DNA from: Bimastos eiseni
Taxonomy: Eukaryota; Annelida; Clitellata; Crassiclitellata; Lumbricidae
Direction of reading: 5' to 3'
Assembly: GCA_959347315.1 (NCBI GenBank)
Contig: OY365815.1
Span: 12,037,038-12,101,037 of the forward strand
Length of the DNA stretch: 64,000 nucleotides
Positions 34,908 through 57,065 of the stretch are shown here, one piece after another; within the stretch, counting starts at the first letter, position 1; every line of letters starts with the position of its first letter. Position numbers and translations under genes: made by a program. The notes under the pieces are model-generated. The model searched no databases. It was not told the origin of the DNA and saw only the letters and a program-made list of their open reading frames with translations.

Positions 34908-37712
34908 TCTTCCAAACCTAAGTAATGACCATTTCCATGCAAATATATAACCAGCTGTGTTTCCCTTGGAAATTATGTCTGAGCAGTGCAACTCGAGAAT
35001 CTCTTTCTATGCGTGTAACAAAATAAGCAATCGTGTATCCAGTAGAGATTATCTTTTCGAGGAGTGCAACCTCAAGCGCATCTTTCACGTAGCAGAATAC
35101 AACTAATTGTGCTACCCTGAAATGAGACACTGTCGAAAACCAATTTCCCAAAGAACTATACTTGAGCATTGAGCAATAAAACCTAGATTGTCGAGGGCAT
35201 CGATCATGTTGACAGACTTGAATATCAAAAGCTTTTCATTCCAGTGAACCACATGACTGAGGAATGTCCCAGATCCCAGACAACTTTTCAGAATCCAAAT
35301 TATGCCCCCATTGCCAGTATGCAGGAGTTTGAGCCATTGTCAGTACCCTCAAAGTATTTTGTTGCGTTGCAGCAATAAAGGAAACGAAAAAGTTACGAAA
35401 TGTTTTTGTAAGCCTGTACATTGTGTACAAACTTGTCAGAAGGGCAAATTCCTCTTGTTACATATCCACAAGATAACCTCGACCTATCGAAAGGGTATAA
35501 CTGAGAATTGCCTTGATGTCTAACAAACTCAGCAAAGGGGTTTTGTTGCAAAAATAGTGTGCGTTGCAGAGTAGTGATCGACAGTATATGTGTAAAGTCA
35601 ATGACGACTGAACAGTTGCAAAAATTGTGTAAATTGCTCAATCTATTAATCGTGAATAAATTGTAATAATTCGTGTTTACGATGTAACGGTATTACAGAA
35701 TGTAAACAGCATTGCACGAGTCCTTCTATTACTGGATAGTGTTTTCTGTTCAAGTTTTCTATGTCCCAGAACTGCCTGTACTTCCAGATTGATGTTGTTG
35801 GCCCATCTGCTAGTTATTTAGTCATTATTATGTAATGGTGCTGTAAAAGTTATTTTTTAGACCAAGATTACAACCAGTTATTAAGGTAATTGCAAACAGA
35901 GCTTGCGTAATCCGAGCCACAAAGGTAGACTCGACCTCTGGTTTGGCAGAAAGACTCTGGCCACCTTAGTTCCGGTGATGTATGGTAATGCTGATGGCTC
36001 AACACCCCAGATCAGCATCGACCCCGATGCTCGATATGGGTGTGGACAAAACAACCACATTTGCTATTTATTAGGATAATTTATACCGCCCCGCTTTGAG
36101 ACCGTCTACTAAGGAAGTTTGTCCTGTTGGGTCAGGTCACCTCACATGGCGATCAGACTATTTGGCGACTGGTTTGGTTAAGGTTAAATAATTGCAATTT
36201 GGAAAACGCTCCAATTGTCACTCTTCATCCAGACTTTGACGCTGGACTCTATTTACGGCAACTGCCTACTTAATAGCAGTTCGGAAGCATTAATTTGTAT
36301 TGGATTATTCGAAGCACACGCGTTAAAAACTTGTGGGCAATTGCAATTATATCGAACGCTTAGCATTCGTAACTTCTCAATCAATGGAAAATATCAACGG
36401 ACAGCTTCCTTAACCATTAACTTTCTAACAGTCACCAAAATTTACAGTAGTGACAAGATGGTCTCGCAAGACTGCTAAATCTCCTACAGTCATCAGTTCT
36501 GTCTCAAAACATTTGAACTCCCCAGCGTTGGAAAGCCACGGACGAACTCATTACTGGCGTTACAGACGTTTCCCATTTCCCGTTTACCTTTATATTAAAT
36601 AGGAGTCATAAGCGAGAATAATTTTTTACAACAGACGAATACATTGGCAACCAACTTCTTTAATTTAAATACTACACGCCACCATAAGAAAGAGGAAAAT
36701 GCTTAGATCATGTCGTGTCATAAAGAATCTCACAACTGCTCAAGATCTAACCAGAATCGACTCAAATAATCCAGTGATTGTAACTAAAGTCTTGTGTAAT
36801 TTAACTAATGCTCGTAATAATTTCCTTTAAAGTTAAAGAACAATCCCAAAATGTTCCACTGATGAAAGTCTACATGTATAAAGGATTTATTCTCATTTAT
36901 ATAGTGCCTGTAAATAATAATATGATCATTCAATAACAGTAGACAAGGGAACTCCTCAATACACACATGTAGTAAGCGTTCTGCAAAAGCATCCACCCCA
37001 AAAGCAAGCATTCAACTGCGTCACTGTAGGACAACCTTAACTACACTGGAATGCAGAACGGTTGAATACTATCGGATAACGCATTAAGCACTGGTTATTA
37101 GCAGCATCATAAGAATACTATTTAGGTCAGGTTAGAGCACCTTTTGGGGAAAATGGGAGATGCAAACATGGGCTAGCATGGGCACCAGATGTATGTGCAA
37201 CCAATTCACAGACCATCGCAGCAATTGAAAGATGTTTATTATAAACAAACGAAAACTAGAACCCAAAAAAAGCACATCTGTTTTTCAGAATCCCTTACAA
37301 AACCATTCAAAGAAATCAACCAATCCACTTTTTCCAGAAATTACCTCAAAGTTTGGACAAGAATATCAAAACTACTAGTAACAGCTAAACCATTTAAATA
37401 AATGCACGTTTTTCTGGAAACATATGAGCCATGTTGGACAATCTTCCTCAGTGCTCCAGTTAATTACCTGAAGACCTAAGTACAAAGGTAGTCGTCTGAA
37501 AACGTACATTGGTCTTGAAAAAATCTTCGGGGCCAGTGACATCTCTACGGGGCCAGATGGGGCTAGTAAAAATAAACGAACAACATCATAACACCGAAAT
37601 ACACACTACAGCTGAGCTTGTGAATATGGACTGGAGATTTTCAAGGTTCATTGGATCTAAACAATTGGCTTTGATCGTTGCGGTCGATTCCTGGCTTTCG
37701 AGCATCAGAGAT
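34908..37712. other. Region between the convergent HES-2 and enolase genes
   Basis: This holds the HES-2 3' UTR (polyadenylation signals at 35175 and 35374) and the enolase 3' UTR. A minus-strand AATAAA at 37240-37235 lies 470 bp after the enolase stop codon. No further gene was recognised. Short frames here lack domains and splice context. Confidence 0.6.
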
Positions 37713-48247
<10,535 letters not shown>

Positions 48248-48610
48248 TTTACAGTAACTACAGAACCTAAAACATTCACAAGAAACTAATCACATACAAT
48301 TGAAAACAAAATAATATTCCAGACCAAAGAACTTAATTTCTGTTCTGATTAATGAGTAATTTGATACAGTTCCCATATACAAAGCACTTTCAATACCTTT
48401 TCTAATTGTGCTGCTTGTGTGCAGATCTTTAAAGCTGCTTAATTATTGGACTAAATGTCAAAATAACAACTTTGAAATATATTATGCATGTGCACAAATG
48501 TCATGGTCTTATATGTACACAAGGCATTATCTGAGTAGGCCCTACAGATTCCTGCATATTCAAAATATACTCAGGATAAACAATTGCACGTCTAATAGCT
48601 GCAGGTCTTG

Positions 48611-48666
48611 CCTCACTTTGGAAACAGCTACCACATAGCTATATGGTAGCTATTTCCAAAGTGAGG
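48611..48666. repeat. Near-perfect hairpin in the enolase 5' intron
   Basis: Two 23-base arms (48611-48633 and 48644-48666) are inverted copies with one mismatch, starting CCTCACTTTGGAAACAGCTA. A 10-base loop lies between them. It is in the inferred intron between the 5' noncoding exon and the first coding exon. It could be a folded-back MITE core or a structured RNA. Nothing else identifies it. Confidence 0.8.
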
Positions 48667-49477
48667 TTGAATGCTGTATCTGTGCTCTAATGTCTGATAA
48701 CTAAGCCTTCAGAATATACTTCTGCATGTAATTCGATTCCACCCGCCTAACAAAAATACTACAAGATTCTTATGCTAAGATGTGCCAAAGTCAAAAGACA
48801 TTAAGTAGCAATGCACCATGAAGCAAATGACTTTAGAAATTACTTAAGAATCAATAGAATACAAGCATAGGAGTACAAGCTTTAAACATTTTTAACTGTC
48901 GCTTTTTGATGTAGACTTATGCGTGCACTGAATACAGATTCGTCAGAAATATTTGCTGAATTTCAGGTCAGCATATTGCAACCGTTTAACAATACAAACC
49001 ACTTGAAGCTATAAAGATTCAACAGAAATTCTGGAAACCCTTCGATTTAAGTTAAATAGTCTTGTACATGTAGACTACAGTACAGCGCAAGGGTTAATTT
49101 ATGCACACCACTCCTAAGACCACCTACGTGCCCAGTCTCGCGAAATTAGTCATCCAGTCCACGGTACATCAAAAGACTAGTAACAAGAACACTACTGCCT
49201 CTAGCAAGAACCGTACGATCAAAACCAGATTTTAAAGCTTTCACGTTCGTTCTTTGGTTACACAAAAGGAAAGGAGTTATCGCATATGTCAAGGTCGATT
49301 CAATGTCACGACTAAGTGCTTCCAAAAACCACGTCACAGCCCAAAATCACAAGCGATCCGAAAATTCTTCCTAACCCCGAATATACCTGAAATCCACCTT
49401 TTACACTCGTGGAAACCCATTTGCTAAAGCCAATCATCTTTCCATCCGGAACCATGCATCAAAAAACGAGCACCTAC

Positions 49478-49560
49478 CTGCTACGACGGAACCGGGAATC
49501 AACCACTGACTGGCATGAGATAGGAGACGAACGACCTTCACCGACCGCTTAGGTCGACGC
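49478..49560 (-). other. Probable 5' noncoding exon of enolase
   Basis: On the minus strand a donor CAG|GTAGGTG (exon end 49478) follows a GC-richer stretch. The coding exon has a good acceptor, ATGTTTTAG|GTTCTG (exon start 48266), only 19 bp before the ATG. Vertebrate enolase genes also begin with a noncoding exon. The 5' end is a guess. Confidence 0.45.
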
Positions 49561-49884
49561 AAATAGCATCACTTGATCGCACTGAGTGCCGTAAGAATTT
49601 ATTGCTATTTGTCACCATAGCTTTATGCCTAAAATAAGTTTAAATGACTGTGGGATATCAGAAATAAATAATAGCTCAGGAGCAGTTCATAAATGGAGCT
49701 AACAATCCTCTCCCCAATGAGGCAATATTATCACCATTATTTTACTGGTGTGCATGCGAATGAGAAAAATAGGGATTGAGGCCCATGGCTATTGGCTAGG
49801 CCTAACGGCTAGCATTTTCTGACATAACAAATTCTCTTTGACATAGTGCAACAGTTACTGTATTATGATATTGCTCTTCCATAA

Positions 49885-49998
49885 TCGTCATCATCATCAT
49901 CATCATCATCGTCATCTTCATCTTCGTCGTCGTCGACGTCGCCGCCACTACCACCACCACTGCCGTCGTCATTATCACCCTCATCATCATCATCATGT
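49885..49998. repeat. (CAT/CGT)n trinucleotide tract
   Basis: Imperfect CAT/CGT/CCA repeats. Apparent His- or Met-rich frames on both strands are artefacts. Confidence 0.9.
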
Positions 49999-50534
49999 TC
50001 ATCACCGAACTGTCATTTGTATCGTGCTCGTACGAGCAAATAATTTATTATAAATCTGTACAAATGCGACATCGTAGGGCCTATATATGTCTTAATTAAG
50101 TTTAATTTGGAGAGCGACAATGTTAAAGATTTGCGAAAAACGAGAGCGTGTCAACGGTGTCATCGGAAAGAAGACGTATACTTCGGTCTCAGACAACATC
50201 GATCGACCGGTTAGGCCTAATGAAGCAGTTTGGACCAAGATTGAGAACCATGTTTACGCTGACTCAGCTGAGTGACCACGTCGACTAATGGTGTGCGTCA
50301 ATTGGCGGCTGAACCCGATAAGCTGTCTTAGAGGCACTCAATAAATTTTGACAGAACGTGCTTTGTTTGAATCCCGCGATACAGAAAATATATATAGGCC
50401 AACATAAACCGTACGTACGTCTGTCTTTTAATAGCATACAGTGGTAGTCACATTTGCAAGGAGATTTCTTTAGGAGGATCAATCCACTTGATGATATTTG
50501 GTGACATTATACATGCAGCCATCGGAAGGGATAT

Positions 50535-50732
50535 CAGTGGCAGCTCTGAACTTTTCAAACAAAGGGACACTATACTATATGCCGACGGATGGCCGGGGGA
50601 CCTGGCAGAGGGATCAATTGGATGTCTCGTTTCGTCAAAACTAAAGATGGGCTAATATTTGGACGGACCTCCGGGGACCCAAATACATTATGGTGGCCCC
50701 TCTAGCCTCTATATCCTGTTGAACCGCCACTG
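50535..50732. mobile_element. Possible hAT-like MITE
   Basis: The left end is CAGTGGCAGCTCTGAAC and the right end GTTGAACCGCCACTG, so the terminal CAGTGGC is inverted. The total length of 198 bp and CAG...CTG ends suggest a hAT-type MITE. The 8-bp flanks (AGGGATAT and ATGGAAAG) match poorly, so support is moderate. Confidence 0.5.
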
Positions 50733-51661
50733 ATGGAAAGCAGATGCCGAAGAGATTATAGGTAGGTCACAGGAACGCAGCCGATGCTTAAATTCTGTAA
50801 ATTTATTTATCACACAAGTTAGACTAATGAAGACCACCTCTCTAATAAGAGACGAAATAAAAGCGGCAACACAGGTTATTGCTGGAAATATCGTTAAAAT
50901 TCGAGCAATCGGGTCACATCTTCAATCTACAGATCTAATCTTACCCCACCAAATGTTCTTTATTCGTTCCTTGGCCCTCGGCTTCATTGGGCTTTACACG
51001 TAAACGTTTTGTAGCGCATTGCTAGACAATTGTTTAATGTACCTACAGATTATTAGTGCAATTGGACTGGATAACAGACCATAAAATATCACTTCAACGA
51101 TCACGAGTCTACGCAACATAACGCAATGATTAATTTTCGTTTGTAACAATTCACGCGTGGTTGGCTGAACATTCTGCTCTTCATGATATTTGAAACAAAG
51201 TATCTACTTCATAGGCCTATTTGTGATATGTCCTCATAAGATGTTGGTCAATTCTTCACGTGTGATGCAATAAAGTACCACTGTACCAGCCATGCACCTC
51301 CTTATCACAGTCAACAGTAATTATATTTGCCCCGACAGATCCGGTGTAATTAGGTTTATGTAAATGTAATGAACTTGACTTATCGCTCACTCACCATACG
51401 GACTACTCTGCCTAAGCCGTTCCACAATATGGTCTAGAAGTTATAATTATTTAATGTCTCTCCTCCGCTTACACTTACCTCTGCTAGGCCCTACTTTCCA
51501 CTTAGGACTGAAATCCGAACCTTTCAAGCTATCATTGTTGAATTTGTTCGTACGTACCCCACCACACGATCACTGTCATCACCGATAACCACCGCAGTAC
51601 CACGCTGTCTCCTCGTCTTAGGCCTAACCTCCTCGAATTTTGACCTGGAACGCATTGCCGT

Positions 51662-52567
51662 TGTTGCGCAAATGCCCCTGCGCAACGGTCTCCCTCGAGC
51701 TTTCACTGCTGAGCCTAATGGGGCCCGCCGCTAAAGCTCTCGATGTAGTCGCTTGAGGCGCCACCTATTTTTCTATTGCGTAGGTGACGCGTGAGCGGCC
51801 ATTTTGTGGTGTTGAAGTTGTCGAAGTTCTAGAAGGGTGGAAGTTAGCACGTCGGTAAAAGTTCATTAAAAAGTCATATTCGCGATTAGTTCCCGTGTAG
51901 AAAACTTAGCGAAATTGATAAGGGAAGTATTACGACTTGCGTGGTGCAAGTTTCGTCTGAAAATTGTGAAGGTGCACAAAAAAAATATGATTAACTTTTG
52001 GCCAGAGTTGGCGATAGCGCGAATGCATTGTAACTGACGGCATTCGGCTGGGGTACATTTTTATAGCGCTGTGCTAGGAAGTATAGAGACCAAAGTAGCT
52101 AAGAAATTTGGTTAAAATCTGTCATTACATAACTATATAATTGGTGCAGTTTTAGGGGTTTGTTTGATGTTTGGTAGATTATAAAATTCGTTTGTTTGTT
52201 GTATAATCGTGATTAATAAATGTGAACCTGCAGCGGGTAGCTGAGGATTAATTGCCGAAAATAAAGATTGTTTGACTATTGAACATACAAATTCGTTAGA
52301 CTTTAAAATAATTAAGCAGTCATAGTGAGGCGCCCTATGGAAGCAAAAATAGATCAGTCTGCTCGTAGGGACCATACCAGCGCAGGTGCTTCATCTGCTT
52401 AGCAGATGATCGCCACCATCAGCCCCGAGGTCACTTGAGACGTAGTCGGCGACTGCAAGGGAAATGGCCCGTAGGCTATGCAGTAGGACCGGAAGTGGGA
52501 TTAACCATTGTAACCTCGGAAGGTGTCCCCGAGCAGCCAGCAACCCCTAGGGGCAGTAAGTCTGACA
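51662..52567 (+). mobile_element. LTR B, deleted copy of LTR A
   Basis: It begins TGTTGCGC and ends CTGACA. It is collinear with 41203-42227 except for a missing block of about 117 bp after CCCGAGGTCAC (the A segment around 41976-42093). It has few substitutions otherwise. Flanking bases (GCCGT / GCGTA) do not form a clean target duplication. It is in the same orientation as copy A, about 3.4 kb beyond the enolase start. Whether it belonged to the Gypsy element downstream is unlikely, since that element has a different LTR. Confidence 0.75.
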
Positions 52568-52969
52568 GCGTACCTAGATATAATTGCGCCAGGTGCCTAG
52601 CATTAATCTGGCGCCCCCACATTTTGAAAATAGTGTATTTTATGGAATAACAAGTTAGTCCATCCTGAAATTTGCCCCTTTCCACATTTTCGCCCTGGGT
52701 CACAGAACCGCTGGCCCCACGGAACGGCCCTGCTGGAACGAACCGAGCCATCTGGCTATTTCCGTACTGATTTAATATAGCACGGGTGGATAGGCTGTCC
52801 TCCGTATTGTGACCACATGTCCCGAATTGATCTTGACAGTCTCGGATGTGGTCAAAATGTCTCACGTCCCGGGCAGGTCTATTCCGAGACAACGTAACGT
52901 CCCGGAATGGTGTCTCTAGTCTATGGCTATGATCGAACATGTAGAAGTTGATGTTTTAATTTTCTAAAC

Positions 52970-53105
52970 TGCACTCGAAAGCCAAGGGTCACAGGGCACC
53001 AATTATTAATGAGTAGGAATGGTTGTCCATGTGGGTTGTCCGAAATCCGAAAAAAGTCTTAGTCCGGCTGTCAGAGGATGAGAGTGTGGCGATTTCGCCT
53101 TGCGG
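52970..53105 (+). repeat. Dispersed repeat family C, copy 5
   Basis: GCACTCGAAAGCCAAGGGTC is followed by ACAGGGCACCAATTATTAAT and GTGGGTTGTCCGAAATCCGA. It links the 3940/44735-type head and the 18848-type tail, giving the fullest copy of the family. Confidence 0.65.
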
Positions 53106-53164
53106 GCCGTGTGTTTCCCTCCCTTCCAGTGTGCCTCCTGGTGTTGCGGGTCTGCGGGCTATGG

Positions 53165-53515
53165 GCGCCATTGTATATACATTGTATATACAATGTATAT
53201 ACATTGTATATACAATGTATATACAATGTATATACATTGTATATACATTGGAACTACATTGTATCTACAATGTATCTATGAATATTTGTGAGCCTGATTA
53301 TATATATATAGCCGGTATATACATTGTATATACAATTATACATTGTCTACACATTGTAGCTACATTGTATCAACAATGTATCTATGAATATTCATCAGCC
53401 CTATTATAGCTAGCCTGTATATGCATTGTATATACATTGCATATACATTGTAACTACATTGTATATACATTATATCGACAATGTCTAGACAGTGGCTAGA
53501 CATTGTATCGACAAT
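53165..53515. repeat. Palindromic 11-bp minisatellite
   Basis: The unit TATACATTGTA and its inverse TACAATGTATA alternate irregularly for about 350 bp. A longer block with ACAATGTATCTATGAATATT occurs twice about 120 bp apart. The array can form long hairpins. It ends directly before a TATAAATAG box of the adjacent LTR. Confidence 0.9.
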
Positions 53516-53521
53516 AAAAAG

Positions 53522-53967
53522 TATAAATAGACGGACTGTTAGGCAGTCGAAGACGAGTCCGGGGAGATTAAACGAGTCAGGGGAGATTAAACAAGTTTGG
53601 GGAGATTTAACGAGTCCGGGGAGATTCGACAGTCGATTACTGTTTGAGTTGCAGTCAGTTAATCAGTTTTGAGTTGCATTCGGCGATAATTCTGTGGATC
53701 TTTATGAATAAATACGAAGTTCGTAGAAAGCTGGTCAGTCTGTTCATTGAAACTAAACTGCTTCGTCAACATTGATAATAACTCTCAACATTGCGCCAAA
53801 AAGCCATACTTACTCACCGGACTATCGAACTCGGAAAATATGCTGAACCACCTCCTGGGGTACCGGAAGCTTAGGGGAGGTGAACCGAAATCGCGACAGT
53901 TTGATACATGAAAGGCAGGGTGGAATCGGATTAAGTTACAAATTGACCCCAGAAGCGGGAGTAGAAA
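53522..53967 (+). mobile_element. 5' LTR and leader of a Gypsy-type element
   Basis: TATAAATAG at 53522-53530 is a TATA box. About 40 bp on, GAGTCCGGGGAGATTAAACG-like blocks occur four times. From about 53667 to 53967 the sequence is a close copy of 58490-58788, including TTTATGAATAAATACGAAGT with an AATAAA polyadenylation signal. The part before 53667 has no counterpart at the 3' copy. The LTR/leader boundary and primer-binding site could not be fixed. Confidence 0.65.
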
Positions 53968-54018
53968 ACGAGACAGCCACAAATTGGCACCTGAGAAGTG
54001 GGGTGAGAGACATTATCG

Positions 54019-54671
54019 ATGAAAGACGACGGAGCGATCGTTTACACATTGCTGAAAGCCCCTGAGCCGCCCATGGACAGTTCGACGCCAGTCGCGCCGG
54101 GAAGAAAGACTAGCACGCTGTACACACGTAGCCGATTGTTGGAGAGTATCGACTTGGATAATCCGAAGCCGATGGAGTCGGGACCACCGGAGAGGGCAGA
54201 TGAACTAACTATGATGCCAATGCTGCTGGAGGGCGTCAAGGGTCTTCTCCGGGACCGACCGTCACAGATGATGCCTGGAAAGTTAGACGGGACTGGGTCG
54301 CTTGAGTCTGCTCTGGCCCAATTCGATGTGTGTGCTAGGCACAACCGATGGTCCTCCGTGGATCGAGTCGACTACCTGTGCAGCGCTCTCGAGAAGGCTG
54401 CAGCCCAGCTACTGTGGGATTTTGGGGCTCGGCAGGACGTAACCTCGTGAAGAGGTTGCGCCAGCGTTACGGGACGGAAGGCCAAGCCGAAACCTTCCGT
54501 GCCCAACTCTACTACAGACGACAGCGACCGGAAGAGAGCCTGAGCGACCTGCTGCACGAGATACGTCGCTTAGTCGTCCTAGCCTATTCCGTGCCGTCCA
54601 TCGAAGCCACCGAGATCATCGCCAAGGATGCTTTCCTGGAGGCCAAGAGAGACAGGGAGCTCTCGCTCTAA
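54019..54671 (+). pseudogene. Gypsy-type gag, frameshifted
   Basis: This is a retrotransposon capsid-like region. The first frame (54019-54450) includes SLESALAQFDVCARHNRWSS, the part of Gag where the target length is matched to a cell/filament assembly fold. It ends at a stop. The fold continues in another frame with LVKRLRQRYGTEGQAETFRA and KDAFLEAKRDRELSL, ending at 54671. At least one frameshift therefore separates the halves. The layout follows Gag of Ty3/Gypsy elements of invertebrates and fish. It is not expected to be functional. Confidence 0.8.
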
Positions 54672-55816
54672 GTACGCTGGACGAGGCGTACCGGGCCGCT
54701 CTTCGCCTGGAGGCTTATCGAACGACGACGGACCTGGACGATCAGCGGAGGCCGCCGAATCGTGTGCGAGGGACTCTTGAAACCGAAGATAGCCCCCAGA
54801 TGCAGGCTTGTCTGGAGCGCTTCCTGGCCAAGCAACAGGAAGACCAGAGGCGCTGGCAACGGGACTTTGAGGCCAAGTTCGACCGAAAACTCAGGAATCT
54901 GACTCCGATGAACGACCTGGGTCTGGACGTTCGTCCCACTGGTAATGATCAGCATGGACGGAAGCGGACCGACTTCCGCCGACCTACGAATTCGAACGAC
55001 CAGGGCCTGGACGTTCGTTCCGCTGTTGACCATCGGCAGGGATGGACCAGGGTCTGCTTTTGCTGTGGCCGACCCGGACATTTCGTCCGCGACTGCCGGC
55101 AAGATCGGGATCGACAGAACGACGACGCTGGACCGGAGGTAGCCACGCCGATGCCTCTGGAGTCGGCGGTCGTCAATCATACTACAAGAGCCAGAGTTCC
55201 GAACCCAGCGACCAGCAACGCGATCTACATTCGAGGGACCATCAACGGACGCCAGCAATTGGGCCAGGTCGACACCTGGTCTGAGGTGAGCCTTGTGCCT
55301 GCTTCTGCTTTGGTAGGGGTAGAGATTCATCCCTGTAATCGCTTCTTGATGGCTGCTAACGGTACAAATATTAATGTCCTCGGGGAGGTTACGCTACTCA
55401 TTAAGGTACGCCCTGGGTTGGATATTTCGAATGCGTTCCTGGCGTCCAGCCAGATAAAGGAGATAATGCGGGGCATGGATTGGCTTTGGGAGCATCGCTG
55501 CCGTTTGGGCTTTGGGTCCGGGGCATTATTTATTGGCCGCCAACACATCTCCTTAGTGAAGGGCAATGTGTCCGTGTGGTGTAGGCGAGTAACGATCGCC
55601 GAAGATGTGGTCGCGCTGCCGAAATGTCGGAGCGACGTGCAAGTGCGTACGATGTACGGGGACTTGAAGTCCGTGGCCCCGGCCTGGATGACGGAGGCCC
55701 AGGAGATTAGGCCAGGTGTCCACCTCACCCGAGTCGTGCTAGGTGATAACGCCGACACGACCCGAGTGAGAGTGGTGAATTTGAGCGATAACCCTGTTCG
55801 GTTCTGGAAGGACTAG
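54672..55816 (+). pseudogene. Gypsy gag C-terminus (zinc knuckle) and aspartic protease
   Basis: In a third frame, LDEAYRAALRLEAYRTT continues Gag. A CCHC zinc knuckle CFCCGRPGHFVRDC lies at 55054-55095. About 60 codons later comes the protease region LGQVDTWSEVSLVPASAL. The catalytic triad should read DTG, but here it is DTW (TGG at 55277-55279), which would abolish activity. The flap and C-terminal region continue to a stop at 55816. This open stretch of about 350 codons is the best-preserved part of the element. Confidence 0.85.
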
Positions 55817-57065
55817 GTGATTGCGGGCTGCACCCGGCAGAGGTAGAGGTAAGTCGGGCGGCCGATGTAGGTCGAAGCCCGAGCTCCATGCCATCTTACG
55901 AGGGAATACTATCGGACCTTCCAGAGGAGGTTCTGCCTGATGTCCGGGCGCGATTTGGTCAGTTGCTGCTTGAATTCCACTACGTGTTTTCTGACGGGGA
56001 ATTGAATTTAGGAAGGACTTCGGTCCTGAAACTTAGGATTGTCACGGGGATTGCGCCCCCGTGAGGCAGTCTTTGCGACGCCCGCCGCTTCCCCATCGAG
56101 TGGCGATCGATGAACAGTTGAGTAATTTGCTTGCGGCTGATCGGATAGAACCTGCTGCTAGTGAATGGTCGTCAAATGTAGTGTTGACCCGTAAAAAGGT
56201 CGGACTCTACGATTTTGTGAGGACTACCGGCAGTTAAATGAGCGGACGAGGAAAGACTCGTACCCGCTGCCCAGGATAGATGATTGCCTGGATGCCAAAG
56301 CCGATGGTGGGTGGTTCAGCACGCTGGACCTACGTAGTGGCTATCATCAAGGGGCTTTGGACTTGGCGGACGCCGATAAAACGGCGTTCGTGACCCACAG
56401 GGGTACGTTCCGATGGAAGGTGATGCCCTTCGGGCTATGTAACGCGCCCGCTACATTCCAGAAGCTCATGGATCATCCTGCCTGGGCTTAACTTTAAGGC
56501 ACGTCTGGTCTAATTGGACGATATTATCATTTTTGGGAGGACACCTGATCAGCATTTAGAACGATTGAGGATGGTGTTCGAGTGCCTGCGGGGAGCAAAT
56601 CTTAAACTTAGGCCTAGCAAGTGCCGTCTGTTGCGTAGGACGGTTAATTTTCTTGATGATGTCGTGACGCCTGAAGTAGTGGCCGTGGATTCGACAAAGA
56701 TCCGCGATGTAGTCGAATGGCCGGTCCCGCAAAGTTTAAGGAATGTGCAATTTTTCTTGGGCTGTGGTCCTACTGCCGTAAGTTTATTAAATATTTCGCG
56801 GTGCTGGCCTCTCCCCTGTTTGAGCTCACTGAGAAGGAGCGAGCTTTTCTTTGGGACGACGCATGCCAGGGGGCGTTCGAACATTTGAAACTAGTCCTGA
56901 CCACCACGCCGATCTTGACCCTGCCCGAGGACTAAGGGACGTACGTTCTGAACTGTGACGTCTGCGATGTAGGCATGGGGCCGGTGTTGTCCCAACGATC
57001 GGACGGTGAATAACGGGTGATTGTGTATGGGAGCAGACTGCTATCCTCGGCCGAAGGGAATTAGT
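55817..57065 (+). pseudogene. Gypsy reverse transcriptase and RNase H remnants
   Basis: RT blocks are read in several frames: EDYRQLNERTRKDSYPLPRI, FSTLDLRSGYHQ, WKVMPFGLCNAPATFQKLMD, and the active-site block LDDIIIFGRTPDQHLERL. The codon before LDD is the stop TAA (56511-56513) where Tyr is normal. The connection region is GLWSYCRKFIKYFAVLASPL. RNase H begins with a YVLNCDVCDVGMGPVLSQ-like strand and is cut by stops near 56932 and 57013. Multiple stops and frameshifts show decay. Confidence 0.85.

Larger units (their letters stand above)
48248..51661. other. Enolase upstream region
   Basis: This contains the start of the first coding exon (acceptor TTTTAG, exon from 48266), the inferred first intron with the hairpin, a probable 5' noncoding exon (49478-49560), a trinucleotide tract (49885-49998) and a small inverted-repeat element (50535-50732). 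The enolase promoter should lie near 49.55-49.7 kb, but no clear TATA box was seen. No other gene was recognised up to LTR B. Confidence 0.55.

Noticed and set aside
52607..52620. Primer-binding site (CTGGCGCCCCCAC) for the element after LTR B
   Set aside because: It lies about 40 bp after the LTR end instead of adjacent to it, and no gag-pol of a matching element follows directly.
53023..53409. 128-codon frame rich in Ile, Tyr, Val and Thr
   Set aside because: It is a translation of the palindromic TATACATTGTA minisatellite fused to a family C repeat.
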